A stretch of DNA of 64,000 nucleotides from Acidobacterium sp. S8 (GTDB lineage: Bacteria > Acidobacteriota > Terriglobia > Terriglobales > Acidobacteriaceae). The translations under genes and the position numbers were made by a program. The DNA lies in the NCBI RefSeq assembly GCF_009765985.1, contig NZ_LMUM01000037.1:860747-924746 (forward strand). The letters are read 5' to 3'. A model generated the notes under the pieces. That model did not search any database. It was not told the origin of the DNA and worked only from the letters and a program-made list of their open reading frames with translations. Of the stretch, positions 15,903 through 24,452 are shown in pieces; the stretch's first letter is position 1, and the number at the start of each line of letters is the position of its first letter.

Positions 15903-16577
15903 ATGTCCGACGTCTCAGCTTTGCACCTCAACCTCTGGAAGCAGAATCTCGGTCGGGTGCCCGACTCGGTATGGGAACAAATCGACCTCGAATCCCTGGT
16001 TTTGGCCGAGAATCAACTGGCAGAAATTTCCGATCGCATCGCAGGCCTGAAGCGCCTCCGCATGCTCGACCTCGGCCACAACCAACTCAGCCGGATTCCG
16101 GATGCCATAGGCAATCTCGAAGCGCTCACTGATTTTCTCTATCTCCACGACAACCAGCTGACCACGCTCCCTGCATCCATCGAGCGTTTGAAACATCTCC
16201 GCTACCTGAACATCAGTGACAATCAATTCTCGATATTCCCCGAAGCCCTCTGCCGTCTCGACCATCTCATCGAGCTGCGTGCCTCCGGCAATCAGCTCAC
16301 AGCAGTTCCGGGTTCCATATCTCAGCTCCGAAATCTCCGCGAGCTGCATCTCAGAGACAATCGCCTTTCTTCGCTGCCGCCATCCATCGGCGAGCTGTGT
16401 GGCCTCCGCCACATCGACCTTCGCGGCAACCCAATTCAATCACTGCCATCGACTCTGGCCGAACTCCCGAAACTCGAAAAAGTCGATCTGCGCTGGGTCG
16501 TCAATTTTTCAAGACCAGTAGAACTCCCCGCATGGCTAAGTGAACTCGAAGCAAATGGCTGCCTCATCTGTAGATAA
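15903..16577 (+). CDS. Leucine-rich repeat protein
   Basis: The 224-residue protein consists almost wholly of leucine-rich repeats of about 23 residues (for example LVLAENQLAEISDRIAGLKR and LDLGHNQLSRIPDAIGNLEA), with roughly eight units. No signal peptide or transmembrane segment is visible, so it is probably cytoplasmic and acts in protein binding. The start is the ATG at 15903; the frame extends upstream only through the ECF42 promoter region. It is divergent from the ECF42 cluster. Its partner is unknown. A bidirectional terminator lies 38 bp downstream. Confidence 0.85.
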   Translation: MSDVSALHLNLWKQNLGRVPDSVWEQIDLESLVLAENQLAEISDRIAGLKRLRMLDLGHNQLSRIPDAIGNLEALTDFLYLHDNQLTTLPASIERLKHLRYLNISDNQFSIFPEALCRLDHLIELRASGNQLTAVPGSISQLRNLRELHLRDNRLSSLPPSIGELCGLRHIDLRGNPIQSLPSTLAELPKLEKVDLRWVVNFSRPVELPAWLSELEANGCLICR

Positions 16578-16615
16578 TTCCCGCGTCCAGGAGCGGCGGT
16601 CGATCCAGAAAGCAG

Positions 16616-16645
16616 AAAAGGCGCCGCAATGGCGCCTTTTATTTT
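16616..16645. terminator. Bidirectional intrinsic terminator
   Basis: AAAAGGCGCC pairs with GGCGCCTTTT around a 5-nt loop, giving a U run in both directions. It separates the convergent LRR gene and the phytase-esterase-like gene. Confidence 0.9.
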
Positions 16646-16661
16646 GCAAGGCAACAAACCT

Positions 16662-18041
16662 TTACCAGCCGAACAGCGAATAGTGCGGTTGCGGGACGTA
16701 TACCGATCCGCTCAGGTCCGCATCGGTAAATCCGAACACGAAGAACTGGTTGGGATTCGTATTCGGTCCGCTGTAATCCTGGAGGAAGTCATTGTCGTTC
16801 GCCACCCAGATCGTGTGCACCATCTTGCCGTTGTAGTTCACGTCTGGTCCAAAGGAAACGCCTTCGATCTTCGCTGGAATCTGGTCTGCGGTAATGCCGT
16901 TGGCGGTCAGGACTTTGACCACATCCAGAAACAGCGTCTTCGGCACAGCGTGCGCAGCTGCTGCTGTGCCGTCCATGTTGCTCACGTCGGTTGCACCGTT
17001 CAGATCGATCTTGAAGAACTGCTTCACCTTCGCCTTGCTGCCGTCGCCCAGACCCTTGCCGTCGCGCTCGTCCACAATCATCTCGTGGTCGTTCAGCGCC
17101 GTAATCTCGCTCACGCCGGAACCGGTCGTCAGCAGATACGCGTATTGGTGCGTCGTGCGGCCTGAAAGAATATCGATCGTCACAATGCGCAACACATTAG
17201 CCACATCGCCGCCTTCTGCCGCATCCTGGATCAGCGAATTCTGGATGATGCCCACCAGCGTCCGTCCATCCGGAGTAATCGCCAGCCCTTCCATGCCCTT
17301 GTTCGGAACACGGCCGGTATTGTTTGTCGCCTGCTCCTCATCACCTGTGGGCTTCGGATTCGCCACATAGAAATCTGCCGGAATCGTAAAGGTCCTGAGC
17401 CGCTCGCCCGTCGCACGCAGGAACTGATAGATATACGGTCCGTACTCATCCGAGATGAAAACCGTAAGCCCATCGTTCGATACGCGAATGCTCTCCGGGT
17501 CCAGTCGCGCATCCAGCACATCCGCCGAGCCGTGTTCCGGATCATAGCCATCCGATCGGCCCGTAAAATAGTGCTTCAGCAACGTGTTGATCGGCGGCTT
17601 GCCAGGAATGATATTCAATCCCGCGCCCGTGCCGTAATTGAGAGGAAGCAGCGCGTTCAGCAGGGTTGTTGCGCGCAGCGTGGGCGTCAGCGTAAACGGC
17701 AGACCGCTGCCGCTGTTTGGCGCCAGATCCATCGTGATCGTATGGAAGCGGTTCACATACGCTACCGTGTCGTCCACCAGCGGATTGAAGCTCACCGCAT
17801 TCGGCCCGCGGTCCGGCACTGCGAGAAAGGTATTGCCACCGGCGTAGGTAATGCCGGAGCCAAATCCGCCCAGCAAATTCGCGGGAACTCCATTTTCCAG
17901 CGTGTATTTCAATCCTGATAAGTCTTGATATGAGCCGGCACTCGATCCAGTCAGCGTACTCTTGCCCAGTAAAGTTACTTGAGCTTGCAGCGATGCGCAC
18001 ACAATCGCAACCACCGCTGCGCAATACGAGATTTTTTTCAC
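16662..18041 (-). CDS. Secreted 'esterase-like activity of phytase' family protein
   Basis: The 459-residue protein has a signal peptide (MKKISYCAAVVAIVCASLQA). The body matches the phytase-esterase-like family, with LLGGFGSGITYAGGNTFLAV, VPDRGPNAV, ESIRVSNDGLTVFISDEYGP and GMEGLAITPDGRTLVGIIQN, suggesting a beta-propeller. These extracytoplasmic proteins may hydrolyse phosphate or other esters, but activity is little tested. The start is GTG with AGGAG eight bases upstream. It is a single gene between a terminator and the PadR regulator, which reads away from it. Confidence 0.82.
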   Translation of the reverse strand: MKKISYCAAVVAIVCASLQAQVTLLGKSTLTGSSAGSYQDLSGLKYTLENGVPANLLGGFGSGITYAGGNTFLAVPDRGPNAVSFNPLVDDTVAYVNRFHTITMDLAPNSGSGLPFTLTPTLRATTLLNALLPLNYGTGAGLNIIPGKPPINTLLKHYFTGRSDGYDPEHGSADVLDARLDPESIRVSNDGLTVFISDEYGPYIYQFLRATGERLRTFTIPADFYVANPKPTGDEEQATNNTGRVPNKGMEGLAITPDGRTLVGIIQNSLIQDAAEGGDVANVLRIVTIDILSGRTTHQYAYLLTTGSGVSEITALNDHEMIVDERDGKGLGDGSKAKVKQFFKIDLNGATDVSNMDGTAAAAHAVPKTLFLDVVKVLTANGITADQIPAKIEGVSFGPDVNYNGKMVHTIWVANDNDFLQDYSGPNTNPNQFFVFGFTDADLSGSVYVPQPHYSLFGW

Positions 18042-18159
18042 GGGGAATTCTCCTCTGCTCTCGGTCTGAGAAGCAGCCAGAATTCTAAGCAGGCAATGTA
18101 AACATCAGTTCAATTCCAATTTCTGAATACTGCCCGACCAAAATTCACTTGAGTAATCT

Positions 18160-18230
18160 CGAAACTCTCCTCTTGACAATCTAGTGGGCGCAGCGCATCA
18201 TTCCTCTTGATTAACTAGAGGAGAGTTTCG
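18160..18230 (+). promoter_or_regulatory. Promoter and paired operator of PadR regulator 1
   Basis: A perfect 14-bp inverted repeat, CGAAACTCTCCTCT (18160-18173) and AGAGGAGAGTTTCG (18217-18230), encloses a promoter with TTGACA (18173-18178), 17 bp, CATCAT (18196-18201). An inner CTAGT/ACTAG pair (18181-18185, 18214-18218) extends the symmetry. The right arm also holds the ribosome binding site GGAGAG. This suggests autoregulation by PadR binding both arms; that is inference. Confidence 0.65.
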
Positions 18231-18232
18231 GA

Positions 18233-18562
18233 ATGTCCGACAAACCCAGCGACCTCGTTCAGGGAACGCTCGAAATGCTCGTCCTGAAGACGCTCGCGCT
18301 TGAGCCCATGCACGGTTTCGGCGTCGCCCTTCGCATCGAGCAGATCAGCAGCGGCGTTTTCCGCGTCAATCCCGGCTCGTTGTTTCCCGCCTTTAACCGG
18401 CTCGAACGCGCGGGCCGTATCAAGGCCGAATGGCGCTCGACGGAAAACAATCGCCGCGCAAAGTACTACGTCCTCACTGACAGCGGCCGCAAAGCGCTGA
18501 AGGAAGAAACCCGCGAATGGGGCCGCCAGATCGCCGCCATCAGCCGCATTCTCGAAGCCTGA
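18233..18562 (+). CDS. PadR family transcriptional regulator (permease-linked, copy 1)
   Basis: The 109-residue protein is a PadR-type winged-helix regulator: LVQGTLEMLVLKTLALEPMH, then the recognition part GSLFPAFNRLERAGRIKAEW and the wing ENNRRAKYYVLTDSGRKAL. It lacks the long C-terminal dimerisation domain of classical PadR, like other members placed before acidobacterial permeases. It ends 10 bp before the permease gene, so they are one unit. The inverted repeat at its own promoter is the probable binding site. The inducing signal is unknown. Confidence 0.92.
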   Translation: MSDKPSDLVQGTLEMLVLKTLALEPMHGFGVALRIEQISSGVFRVNPGSLFPAFNRLERAGRIKAEWRSTENNRRAKYYVLTDSGRKALKEETREWGRQIAAISRILEA

Positions 18563-18572
18563 GCAGGACACC

Positions 18573-21344
18573 ATGAGACCTTTGCGAGCTTTTCTGATGG
18601 GCCTGAAGGCACTCTGCCACAAAGACCAGAGAAACCGCGATCTGGATGAAGAGCTGAGCGGCTACATCGAGGCTGCTGCGCAGGAGAAGATGCGCGGCGG
18701 CATGAACCATGAAGAAGCTTTGAGCGCAGCTCGCGCGGAGATGGGAACCATGGAAACAGTAAAGCAGCAAGTGCGCTCCTCCGGTTGGGAATCGCTGGCC
18801 GAATCCATCTGGCAGGACATTCGTTACGGCCTGCGTCAATTGATCCACAGCCCCGGCTTCACCGTGACCGCCGTACTCACGCTGGCGCTCGGCATCGGAG
18901 CCAACACCGCGATCTTTACTCTCATGCATGCTGTCATGCTGAAGCAGTTGCCCATCGCCAATCCCCATCAGCTCTATCGTGTTGGCGAAGGCGAATATTA
19001 CTGCTGCGAATGGGGCGGCCTTGAAGGCTCATGGGGCACTTTCGATTACCCCTTCTATAAACATCTGCGCGACACCAACCCATCCTTCGAGCAGCTTGCC
19101 GCCTTCTCCGGTGGAACGACTTCATTCAACATTCGACGTGCAGGTTCATCTGGATCCGCTCAGACCGCGGGCGGCGAATATGTCTCCGGAAACTACTTTG
19201 CAACATTGGGAATTCAAGCCAGTCTGGGCCGCCTGATCCATCCTTCTGACGACCAATCGGAAGCCGCCGCCGTTGCGGTGATGAGTTATCGCACATGGAA
19301 AGAGAAGTACGGCGCTGATCCGGCCATCGTCGGAACTACAATCTCGTTAGACGGTCAGCCCGTCACGCTCATCGGTATCGCGCCCGAAGGCTTCTTTGGT
19401 GACCGACTCTCCGCTTATCCACCCGAACTATGGATTCCACTGAGCCAGGAACCAGCCTTTGAAGGCAATGGCCAGAAATCCATCCTCAACTCATCCGGTG
19501 ATGCGTGGCTGTATGTTACCGGCCGTTTGAAACAAGGTGCAGTGCCAGCGCAAGTGCAGGCACAGCTTACGACTGACATCCAACACTGGCTCCAGTCCGA
19601 AAGAAAGCTCAACAAAGACGATCTAGCAGACCTGCCGAAGCAGCACATTCAGCTCACACCCGGCGGCACAGGCATTTCATCTTTTCGCAGCAGCTCGAAA
19701 AACGGACTCTACCTGCTTTCAGCCGCATCCGCACTCGTGCTGCTCATCGCATGCGCCAATCTGGCGAATCTGCTGCTCGCTCGCAGCACCGCTCGCCAGC
19801 ACCAGACCGCTCTGCGCCTCTCACTCGGAGCCTCGCGCGCACGCCTGATACGCGCTGTGCTGACTGAAAGCGTGCTACTCTCTGCGATCGGCGGCCTGGC
19901 CGGGTTGCTGCTTGCATATCTCGGAACCAGGGCCATTCTGCTAATCGTCTTTCGCGGAGCAACGTATGTCCCCGTTCACGCCACGCCATCGCTGCCGATA
20001 TTTGCCTTCGCGTTACTGCTTTCCGTTCTCACCGGAGTGATCTTCGGCATCGCCCCCGCATGGATCGGGACGCATGCTGATCCTTCCAAAGGCCTGCGCG
20101 CCGCCAGCCGCAGCGCGACGCATCATTCGGCAAAGCCGCAAAAGATTCTCATCATCCTGCAGGCCGCGCTTTCCATTATCCTGCTTGCCGTGGCCGGCCT
20201 CGTAACACAGAGCTTGCGCAATCTGGAAAAAACCGACCTCGGCTTCCAGACGCAAGGCAGGCTTCTCGCCAGCATCAGCTTCAAAGCTGCCGGATACAAA
20301 CCTGAGCAACTTCCAGCGCGCTATGAAGAGCTTCAGCATCGCCTAGAGTTAATCCCCGGAGTGCGCAGCGCAAGCCTCTCGCTCAACAGTCCGCAGAATC
20401 TTTGCTGCGTCAACCTCGGTGTCACCATCGGCGGACGCACCGACAAATGGATCGAGGACGTCAACATCGTCTACAACCGCGTGAGCCCACATTATTTTCA
20501 GACTCTCGGTACGCCGCTTCTGCGCGGCCGAGCCATCACCGATCAGGACACGCAAGCCTCCCAGCACGTCGCCGTTGTCGATGAATCCTTCGCGCGAACC
20601 TTCTTTCCCGGCGAAGACGCTATCGGAAAGAGATTCGGCATGTCGCTGCCCGGCCACGGATACGACTATCAGATCATCGGCATTGTGCGCGACGCAAAAT
20701 ACAAGAACCCCTCCATTACCGCCAGCCCCACTATGTTTCTACCCTTTACACAGACCACGCAGTTCGGACCGTCGGGTTATCAGCGCCTCGAAACTGGCAC
20801 GCTCTACGCACAATCCATTCAACTCAGCGTCACTGGCGCTCCGGAAGGCTATGAGAAGCCGCTCATCAACGCATTGGCCAGCGTCGACCCCAATCTGTCA
20901 GTGGTTCGCGTCATCACCTACTCCGAACAGATCGCCACGCAGTTCAACCAGGAGCGTCTCATCGCGCGACTCACCGGCCTCTTTAGCTTGCTTGCGCTGG
21001 TGCTTGCATCCATCGGCCTCTATGGGGTGACAGCCTACAACGTCACGCGACGCGTGAATGAGATCGGCACGCGCATGGCCCTCGGCGCCAGTCGCGGCAA
21101 CATTGTGAGCATGGTGCTGCGAGGCGCATTTTCTCAAGTTGCCATTGGAATTTGCATCGGTCTGCCACTCGCCATCCTCATCGGACGCTATCTGGCCCAC
21201 CAGCTTTATGCAGTGAGCCGCTTCGATCCCCTCGTGCTCGGCCTATCCGCGTTCGTTCTATGTGCGTGTGCTCTTATCGCCGGCCTTTTTCCCGCGCGCC
21301 GCGCCGCATCCATCGAGCCCATGGAGGCGCTGCGAATCGAGTAG
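18573..21344 (+). CDS. ADOP-type MacB/FtsX permease (copy 1)
   Basis: The 923-residue protein is an ABC-type permease of the MacB/FtsX class without an ATPase in the neighbourhood, the arrangement called acidobacterial duplicated orphan permease. After a ~90-residue N-terminal region with NRDLDEELSGYIEAAAQEKM come a helix with FTVTAVLTLALGIGANTAIF, a MacB periplasmic domain, an FtsX core (SAASALVLLIACANLANLLL), a second periplasmic domain and a last FtsX core (IGLYGVTAYNVTRRVNEIGT, then FPARRAASIEPMEALR). Duplicated halves and eight helices are inferred. The transported substrate or mechanical role is unknown. Confidence 0.92.
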   Translation: MRPLRAFLMGLKALCHKDQRNRDLDEELSGYIEAAAQEKMRGGMNHEEALSAARAEMGTMETVKQQVRSSGWESLAESIWQDIRYGLRQLIHSPGFTVTAVLTLALGIGANTAIFTLMHAVMLKQLPIANPHQLYRVGEGEYYCCEWGGLEGSWGTFDYPFYKHLRDTNPSFEQLAAFSGGTTSFNIRRAGSSGSAQTAGGEYVSGNYFATLGIQASLGRLIHPSDDQSEAAAVAVMSYRTWKEKYGADPAIVGTTISLDGQPVTLIGIAPEGFFGDRLSAYPPELWIPLSQEPAFEGNGQKSILNSSGDAWLYVTGRLKQGAVPAQVQAQLTTDIQHWLQSERKLNKDDLADLPKQHIQLTPGGTGISSFRSSSKNGLYLLSAASALVLLIACANLANLLLARSTARQHQTALRLSLGASRARLIRAVLTESVLLSAIGGLAGLLLAYLGTRAILLIVFRGATYVPVHATPSLPIFAFALLLSVLTGVIFGIAPAWIGTHADPSKGLRAASRSATHHSAKPQKILIILQAALSIILLAVAGLVTQSLRNLEKTDLGFQTQGRLLASISFKAAGYKPEQLPARYEELQHRLELIPGVRSASLSLNSPQNLCCVNLGVTIGGRTDKWIEDVNIVYNRVSPHYFQTLGTPLLRGRAITDQDTQASQHVAVVDESFARTFFPGEDAIGKRFGMSLPGHGYDYQIIGIVRDAKYKNPSITASPTMFLPFTQTTQFGPSGYQRLETGTLYAQSIQLSVTGAPEGYEKPLINALASVDPNLSVVRVITYSEQIATQFNQERLIARLTGLFSLLALVLASIGLYGVTAYNVTRRVNEIGTRMALGASRGNIVSMVLRGAFSQVAIGICIGLPLAILIGRYLAHQLYAVSRFDPLVLGLSAFVLCACALIAGLFPARRAASIEPMEALRIE

Positions 21345-21464
21345 CCGCGACAACGTTAAAAGTCTGGGCGGAAATCAGCTTTCGACTGCCCTAGCGAGCG
21401 AGACGAAGGAGGCACGCTTTCCTGAATTTCGGTTCAACCGCAGCCAGTACCCTGCATACGGCAA

Positions 21465-22055
21465 TTACCGGATCACCTGCAGGGCCGCGCGGAAGAGCTC
21501 ATCGAAGTTCTCACCCGCGGCCTTGTTCTTCCCGACCGCCGTCTCAATCGCCTTCTGCGCCGCCGGCCGCTGATATCCAAGGTTCACCAGAGCCGACAGC
21601 ACATCGTCTGCCGCCGGACCCGCAGCCAAAACTGCTGGAGCGGTCGTCGCCATATCGTCGAGCTTGTCTTTCAGTTCCACCACCAGCCGCTCGGCCAGCT
21701 TTTTCCCAACGCCGGGAATCCGCGTCAGCGTCGCGTGGTCCTGCGCCCGAATCGCCGCCACCGTTCGCTCCGCATTTAATCCGCTCAAGATCGTCACAGC
21801 CAGCTTAGGCCCGACTCCCGAGACCGTAATCAGCCGCTCAAAAAGCCTCTTCTCTCTGCGGTCGAGAAAACCGAAGAGCGCCAGAATATCCTCGCGCACC
21901 TGCGTGTGAATGAAGAGGGATACCTCGGCTCCCTCGGCAGGCAAAGCCGTAAACGTCGGAACGCTGATGGTCACGTCGTAGCCCACGCCACCTGCCTCAA
22001 CAATCGCCTGTCCTGGTTGTTTTGAAAAAAGCCGCCCCCGCAAATGCGCAATCAT
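21465..22055 (-). CDS. ruvA: Holliday junction branch migration protein RuvA
   Basis: RuvA binds four-way DNA junctions and loads the RuvB helicase for branch migration in recombination repair. The 196-residue product has normal length and the three family domains: the N-terminal OB domain (MIAHLRGRLFSKQPGQAIVE), the helix-hairpin-helix pair (LITVSGVGPKLAVTILSGL and LTRIPGVGKKLAERLVVELK), and the C-terminal RuvB-contacting domain with ALVNLGYQRPAAQKAIE. ruvB and ruvC are not in the window, so the gene is unlinked from its usual partners. The sequence immediately around it shows no operon. Confidence 0.97.
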   Translation of the reverse strand: MIAHLRGRLFSKQPGQAIVEAGGVGYDVTISVPTFTALPAEGAEVSLFIHTQVREDILALFGFLDRREKRLFERLITVSGVGPKLAVTILSGLNAERTVAAIRAQDHATLTRIPGVGKKLAERLVVELKDKLDDMATTAPAVLAAGPAADDVLSALVNLGYQRPAAQKAIETAVGKNKAAGENFDELFRAALQVIR

Positions 22056-22188
22056 CCCGCGATTGTAAATAAATGCCGACGATAGCGAGAGTCATGGGGA
22101 TTTAATCGTTTAGCCAAATATTTAGGCGTAGTGTCAGGATCAAATCCCGTACCGATATAAGAAAAAAAATTTGAAGGGCGAGAATCTC

Positions 22189-22217
22189 GTCATTCTGAGC
22201 CGCAGGCGAAGAATCTC
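22189..22217 (+). repeat. Repeat family A (CATTCTGAGC type), divergent copy
   Basis: GTCATTCTGAGCCGCAGGCG followed by AAGAATCTC. A second copy lies at 40091-40117 and the core recurs inverted at 60415-60432. Such short repeats are common between genes in acidobacterial genomes. Confidence 0.7.
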
Positions 22218-22280
22218 AAACCAGATGAGCGGAGCGGATAACGCCAAAATGCAGTATTGATGTTTTCAGCAATTTAGCCT

Positions 22281-22315
22281 GGGTGCCCCATCCTTTGCAA
22301 AGCAAAGGGTGGGAT
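22281..22315 (+). repeat. GGGTGCCCCA hairpin repeat
   Basis: After GGGTGC, a 12-bp stem CCCATCCTTTGC / GCAAAGGGTGGG (one G-U pair) closes a AAA loop. The GGGTGCCCCA leader is shared with the hairpins at 59-63 kb read on their minus strand. Confidence 0.65.
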
Positions 22316-22421
22316 GGAAAACTTGCTCCGCAAATACACGAAGCGAAGTTTTAATAACTTAGACCAATCCCAACTAAACTGTTTAAATAAACAATCTCTG
22401 GGCAAAATAGGGAGGGTATTC

Positions 22422-23159
22422 CTAGCCCCGCCGACGGTACTTGATCTCAAACTCATACCCGGCATTCGCAGGGAACAATCCGGCGATATGCCGCAGCCGC
22501 TCCGCCAACACCGGAGCAGCCAGCAGCGGATACTCCCGCTCCCGCAGATCGGCATAGTCAAAATCGATACTCAGAGAAAGCAGGTAGATGGCAATCGCGT
22601 CGGAAAATGCGGCGTCGAAAAACGTGGTCTTCGCCTTCTCATCTGCACGCGTGCGGTCGGTAGCCTTCTTGCGGTTTTCCCAGGCATCCTGGCTGGTCTC
22701 GCCGCGGGCATCTGCCAGCGCCTGCGCCCAGATAAGGTCGCCGAAGCTCTGCGGCACGCCGATTGATTCAACAAAGTGGTGGCCGACGTTGATGAAGAAT
22801 TCGAAAGCCAGCGCGAAGCGGTCCTGCATCAATCGCGTCGAGATGAAGATGCACTCCGATCCGCCGAAGGTAACGTTGCGATGGCAGATGGCCCGGTCGC
22901 TGAAGTCCACCGAATACTCCGGGGCGATCAGCGTCTCGTCATTCTCGCTGATCGTCAGCGGAACAAAATAGTAGGCGCGCCTTTTCAGCGCGGCTGCAAT
23001 CGAATCCGGAACCGCCTGCACAATGCGCTCCAGCTCCTGCGCAGTCAGGTGTGTATCGCCATATTGCGCATAGCACACGCCGTTTGGCGCCTGCAGTACC
23101 TGCACATCCTGCGCAACTTTTTGCGCCGGCAACAACTCGATCTGGGCGGCTTCAGCCAT
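22422..23159 (-). CDS. Conserved-looking protein of unknown function
   Basis: I do not recognise this 245-residue protein. It has no signal peptide or transmembrane helix. Visible features are an acidic middle (PLTISENDETLIAPEYSVDF), a His/Cys-containing FSDRAICHRNVTFGGSECIF, a long helical stretch with FEFFINVGHHFVESIGVPQS, and a Tyr/Arg-rich end. Codon use and amino-acid composition look like a real gene, and the ATG start is flanked by a divergent gene only 37 bp away. It could share a regulatory region with the small membrane protein and the Kdo hydroxylase on the other strand. Confidence 0.65.
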   Translation of the reverse strand: MAEAAQIELLPAQKVAQDVQVLQAPNGVCYAQYGDTHLTAQELERIVQAVPDSIAAALKRRAYYFVPLTISENDETLIAPEYSVDFSDRAICHRNVTFGGSECIFISTRLMQDRFALAFEFFINVGHHFVESIGVPQSFGDLIWAQALADARGETSQDAWENRKKATDRTRADEKAKTTFFDAAFSDAIAIYLLSLSIDFDYADLREREYPLLAAPVLAERLRHIAGLFPANAGYEFEIKYRRRG

Positions 23160-23196
23160 AACCTTGTATTCTAGCTGAGGAGCGTGTCGCGCCGTT

Positions 23197-23475
23197 ATGG
23201 TTGCAAGCCAAGGCAGAATATTCGGGATCCAATTCGGCGATTACGGACTCTTCGCCACTCTGTTGTTGTCCTTCTCACTGGGATTCATCACTTTTTTCAC
23301 CACCTGCTTCTTCGCCATCTTCGGCATCCTCATCTACAACACCGCAGGCCACCACAACGTTAATTTCGCTGACAGCTACCGTTACATCGCTCTGCCCGCT
23401 GGACTGGTCGTCCTCGCTGTCAGCCTCGTGGTTCTGTTAGCCTTCTGGTTTCGCCGCAAACTGAGTGGCAACTGA
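23197..23475 (+). CDS. Small two-helix membrane protein, unknown function
   Basis: The 92-residue product has two strong hydrophobic segments (FATLLLSFSLGFITFFTTCFF and LPAGLVVLAVSLVVLLAFWF) with a polar loop containing AGHHNVNFADSYRY between them, and a basic end FRRKLSGN that should face the cytoplasm. I do not recognise a family. AGGAG lies 14 bases upstream of the ATG. It ends only 7 bp before the Kdo hydroxylase start, so the two are probably cotranscribed, and it may be part of the envelope function of that gene. Confidence 0.65.
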   Translation: MVASQGRIFGIQFGDYGLFATLLLSFSLGFITFFTTCFFAIFGILIYNTAGHHNVNFADSYRYIALPAGLVVLAVSLVVLLAFWFRRKLSGN

Positions 23476-23482
23476 ACACGTT

Positions 23483-24397
23483 ATGGCTGTCATCTCGATC
23501 TCGCCCGAAGAACTGAAGTCGCCCTCGCAAACACAGGAGCGCGAATGGTGCGCCGAGCTTGAAGCCGGAGACATTCTCTACTTCCCGCAGACTCCCATTC
23601 TCATCCCTGAGAATGACCTGCAGTTTCTCCTGGGCCAGCAGCAGACTGATAGCTCGCTGCACAAGAACATCGCCTACAAGCCGAACATTGACAAGCTCAG
23701 CGGTGTCGATTCCAAAACCGCAGACGCACAGGCAGTAGCGCGGCTACAAGGCATCATGCGGCAATATTCAAAGAGCGTGACCGCATTTCTCACGGACTTC
23801 CTCGCTCCCTATAACGCGAACTGGCAACTCGATTACGCCAGCTTCCGTCCGCAGGAAGAAGAAGGCCGCGACCTGCCGCAGCGTCGTCGTAACGACTTGC
23901 TGCACACCGATGCCTTTCCCACGCGCCCGACTTATGGTTCAAGGATTCTCCGCTTCTTCAATAACATCCATCCGACGCGCACCCGCGATTGGGTCGTCAG
24001 CGACCCCTTCGGCCAGACGGTGAAACAGTTCGTGCCCGCAGAGATCGCTCCGCTGCCGGACAGCGCTATCAGCCGCGCCGCGAAGTCGCTGGGCCGCGGA
24101 ATGGGACTCGCAGCAGCCATCCCATCCATCAAGCGCTCGCCCTATGACGATTTCATGATGCGCTTCCATAACTTTTTGAAAGAGAACCCGCGCTTCCAGT
24201 CCGAGTGCCCGAAGTACAGCTTCAACTTTCCTCCCGGCTCCAGCTGGATGGTTTACACCGACACCGTTCCTCACGCAGTTCTGGCCGGACAATACGCCCT
24301 CGAACAGACCTTCCTCGTTCGTCCCGAAGCGCTGGTAACGCCGGAGACCTCGCCTCTGGCAGTCTTGCAGGAGATAGCCGGTTCGAGCTTGCTGTAA
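23483..24397 (+). CDS. Kdo 3-hydroxylase family protein (KdoO-like)
   Basis: The 304-residue protein matches the Kdo hydroxylase family, Fe(II)/2-oxoglutarate oxygenases that convert Kdo in LPS to Ko. The facial-triad motif is visible as LLHTDAFPTRP (His and Asp near residues 141-143), with the distal His in DTVPHAVLAGQYALEQTF and an Arg/Phe-rich segment SRILRFFNNIHPTRTRDWV between. No signal peptide is present, fitting action on the cytoplasmic face. I use ATG 23483; a GTG at 23465 overlapping the preceding stop is possible. The assignment rests on motif memory and is good but not certain. Confidence 0.8.
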   Translation: MAVISISPEELKSPSQTQEREWCAELEAGDILYFPQTPILIPENDLQFLLGQQQTDSSLHKNIAYKPNIDKLSGVDSKTADAQAVARLQGIMRQYSKSVTAFLTDFLAPYNANWQLDYASFRPQEEEGRDLPQRRRNDLLHTDAFPTRPTYGSRILRFFNNIHPTRTRDWVVSDPFGQTVKQFVPAEIAPLPDSAISRAAKSLGRGMGLAAAIPSIKRSPYDDFMMRFHNFLKENPRFQSECPKYSFNFPPGSSWMVYTDTVPHAVLAGQYALEQTFLVRPEALVTPETSPLAVLQEIAGSSLL

Positions 24398-24452
24398 TGG
24401 CTGAAAATATTTAGCAGTAGGTCGGTCTTCCCGGAGATATACTTCTCAAGCT

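Larger units (their letters stand above)
22056..22421. other. Intergenic region with two repeat elements
   Basis: This 366-bp stretch is less GC-rich than its surroundings and holds no convincing gene. It contains one CATTCTGAGC-type repeat and one GGGTGCCCCA hairpin, listed separately. The rest shows AT-rich runs (for example around 22161-22170) but no recognisable promoter. Confidence 0.7.
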
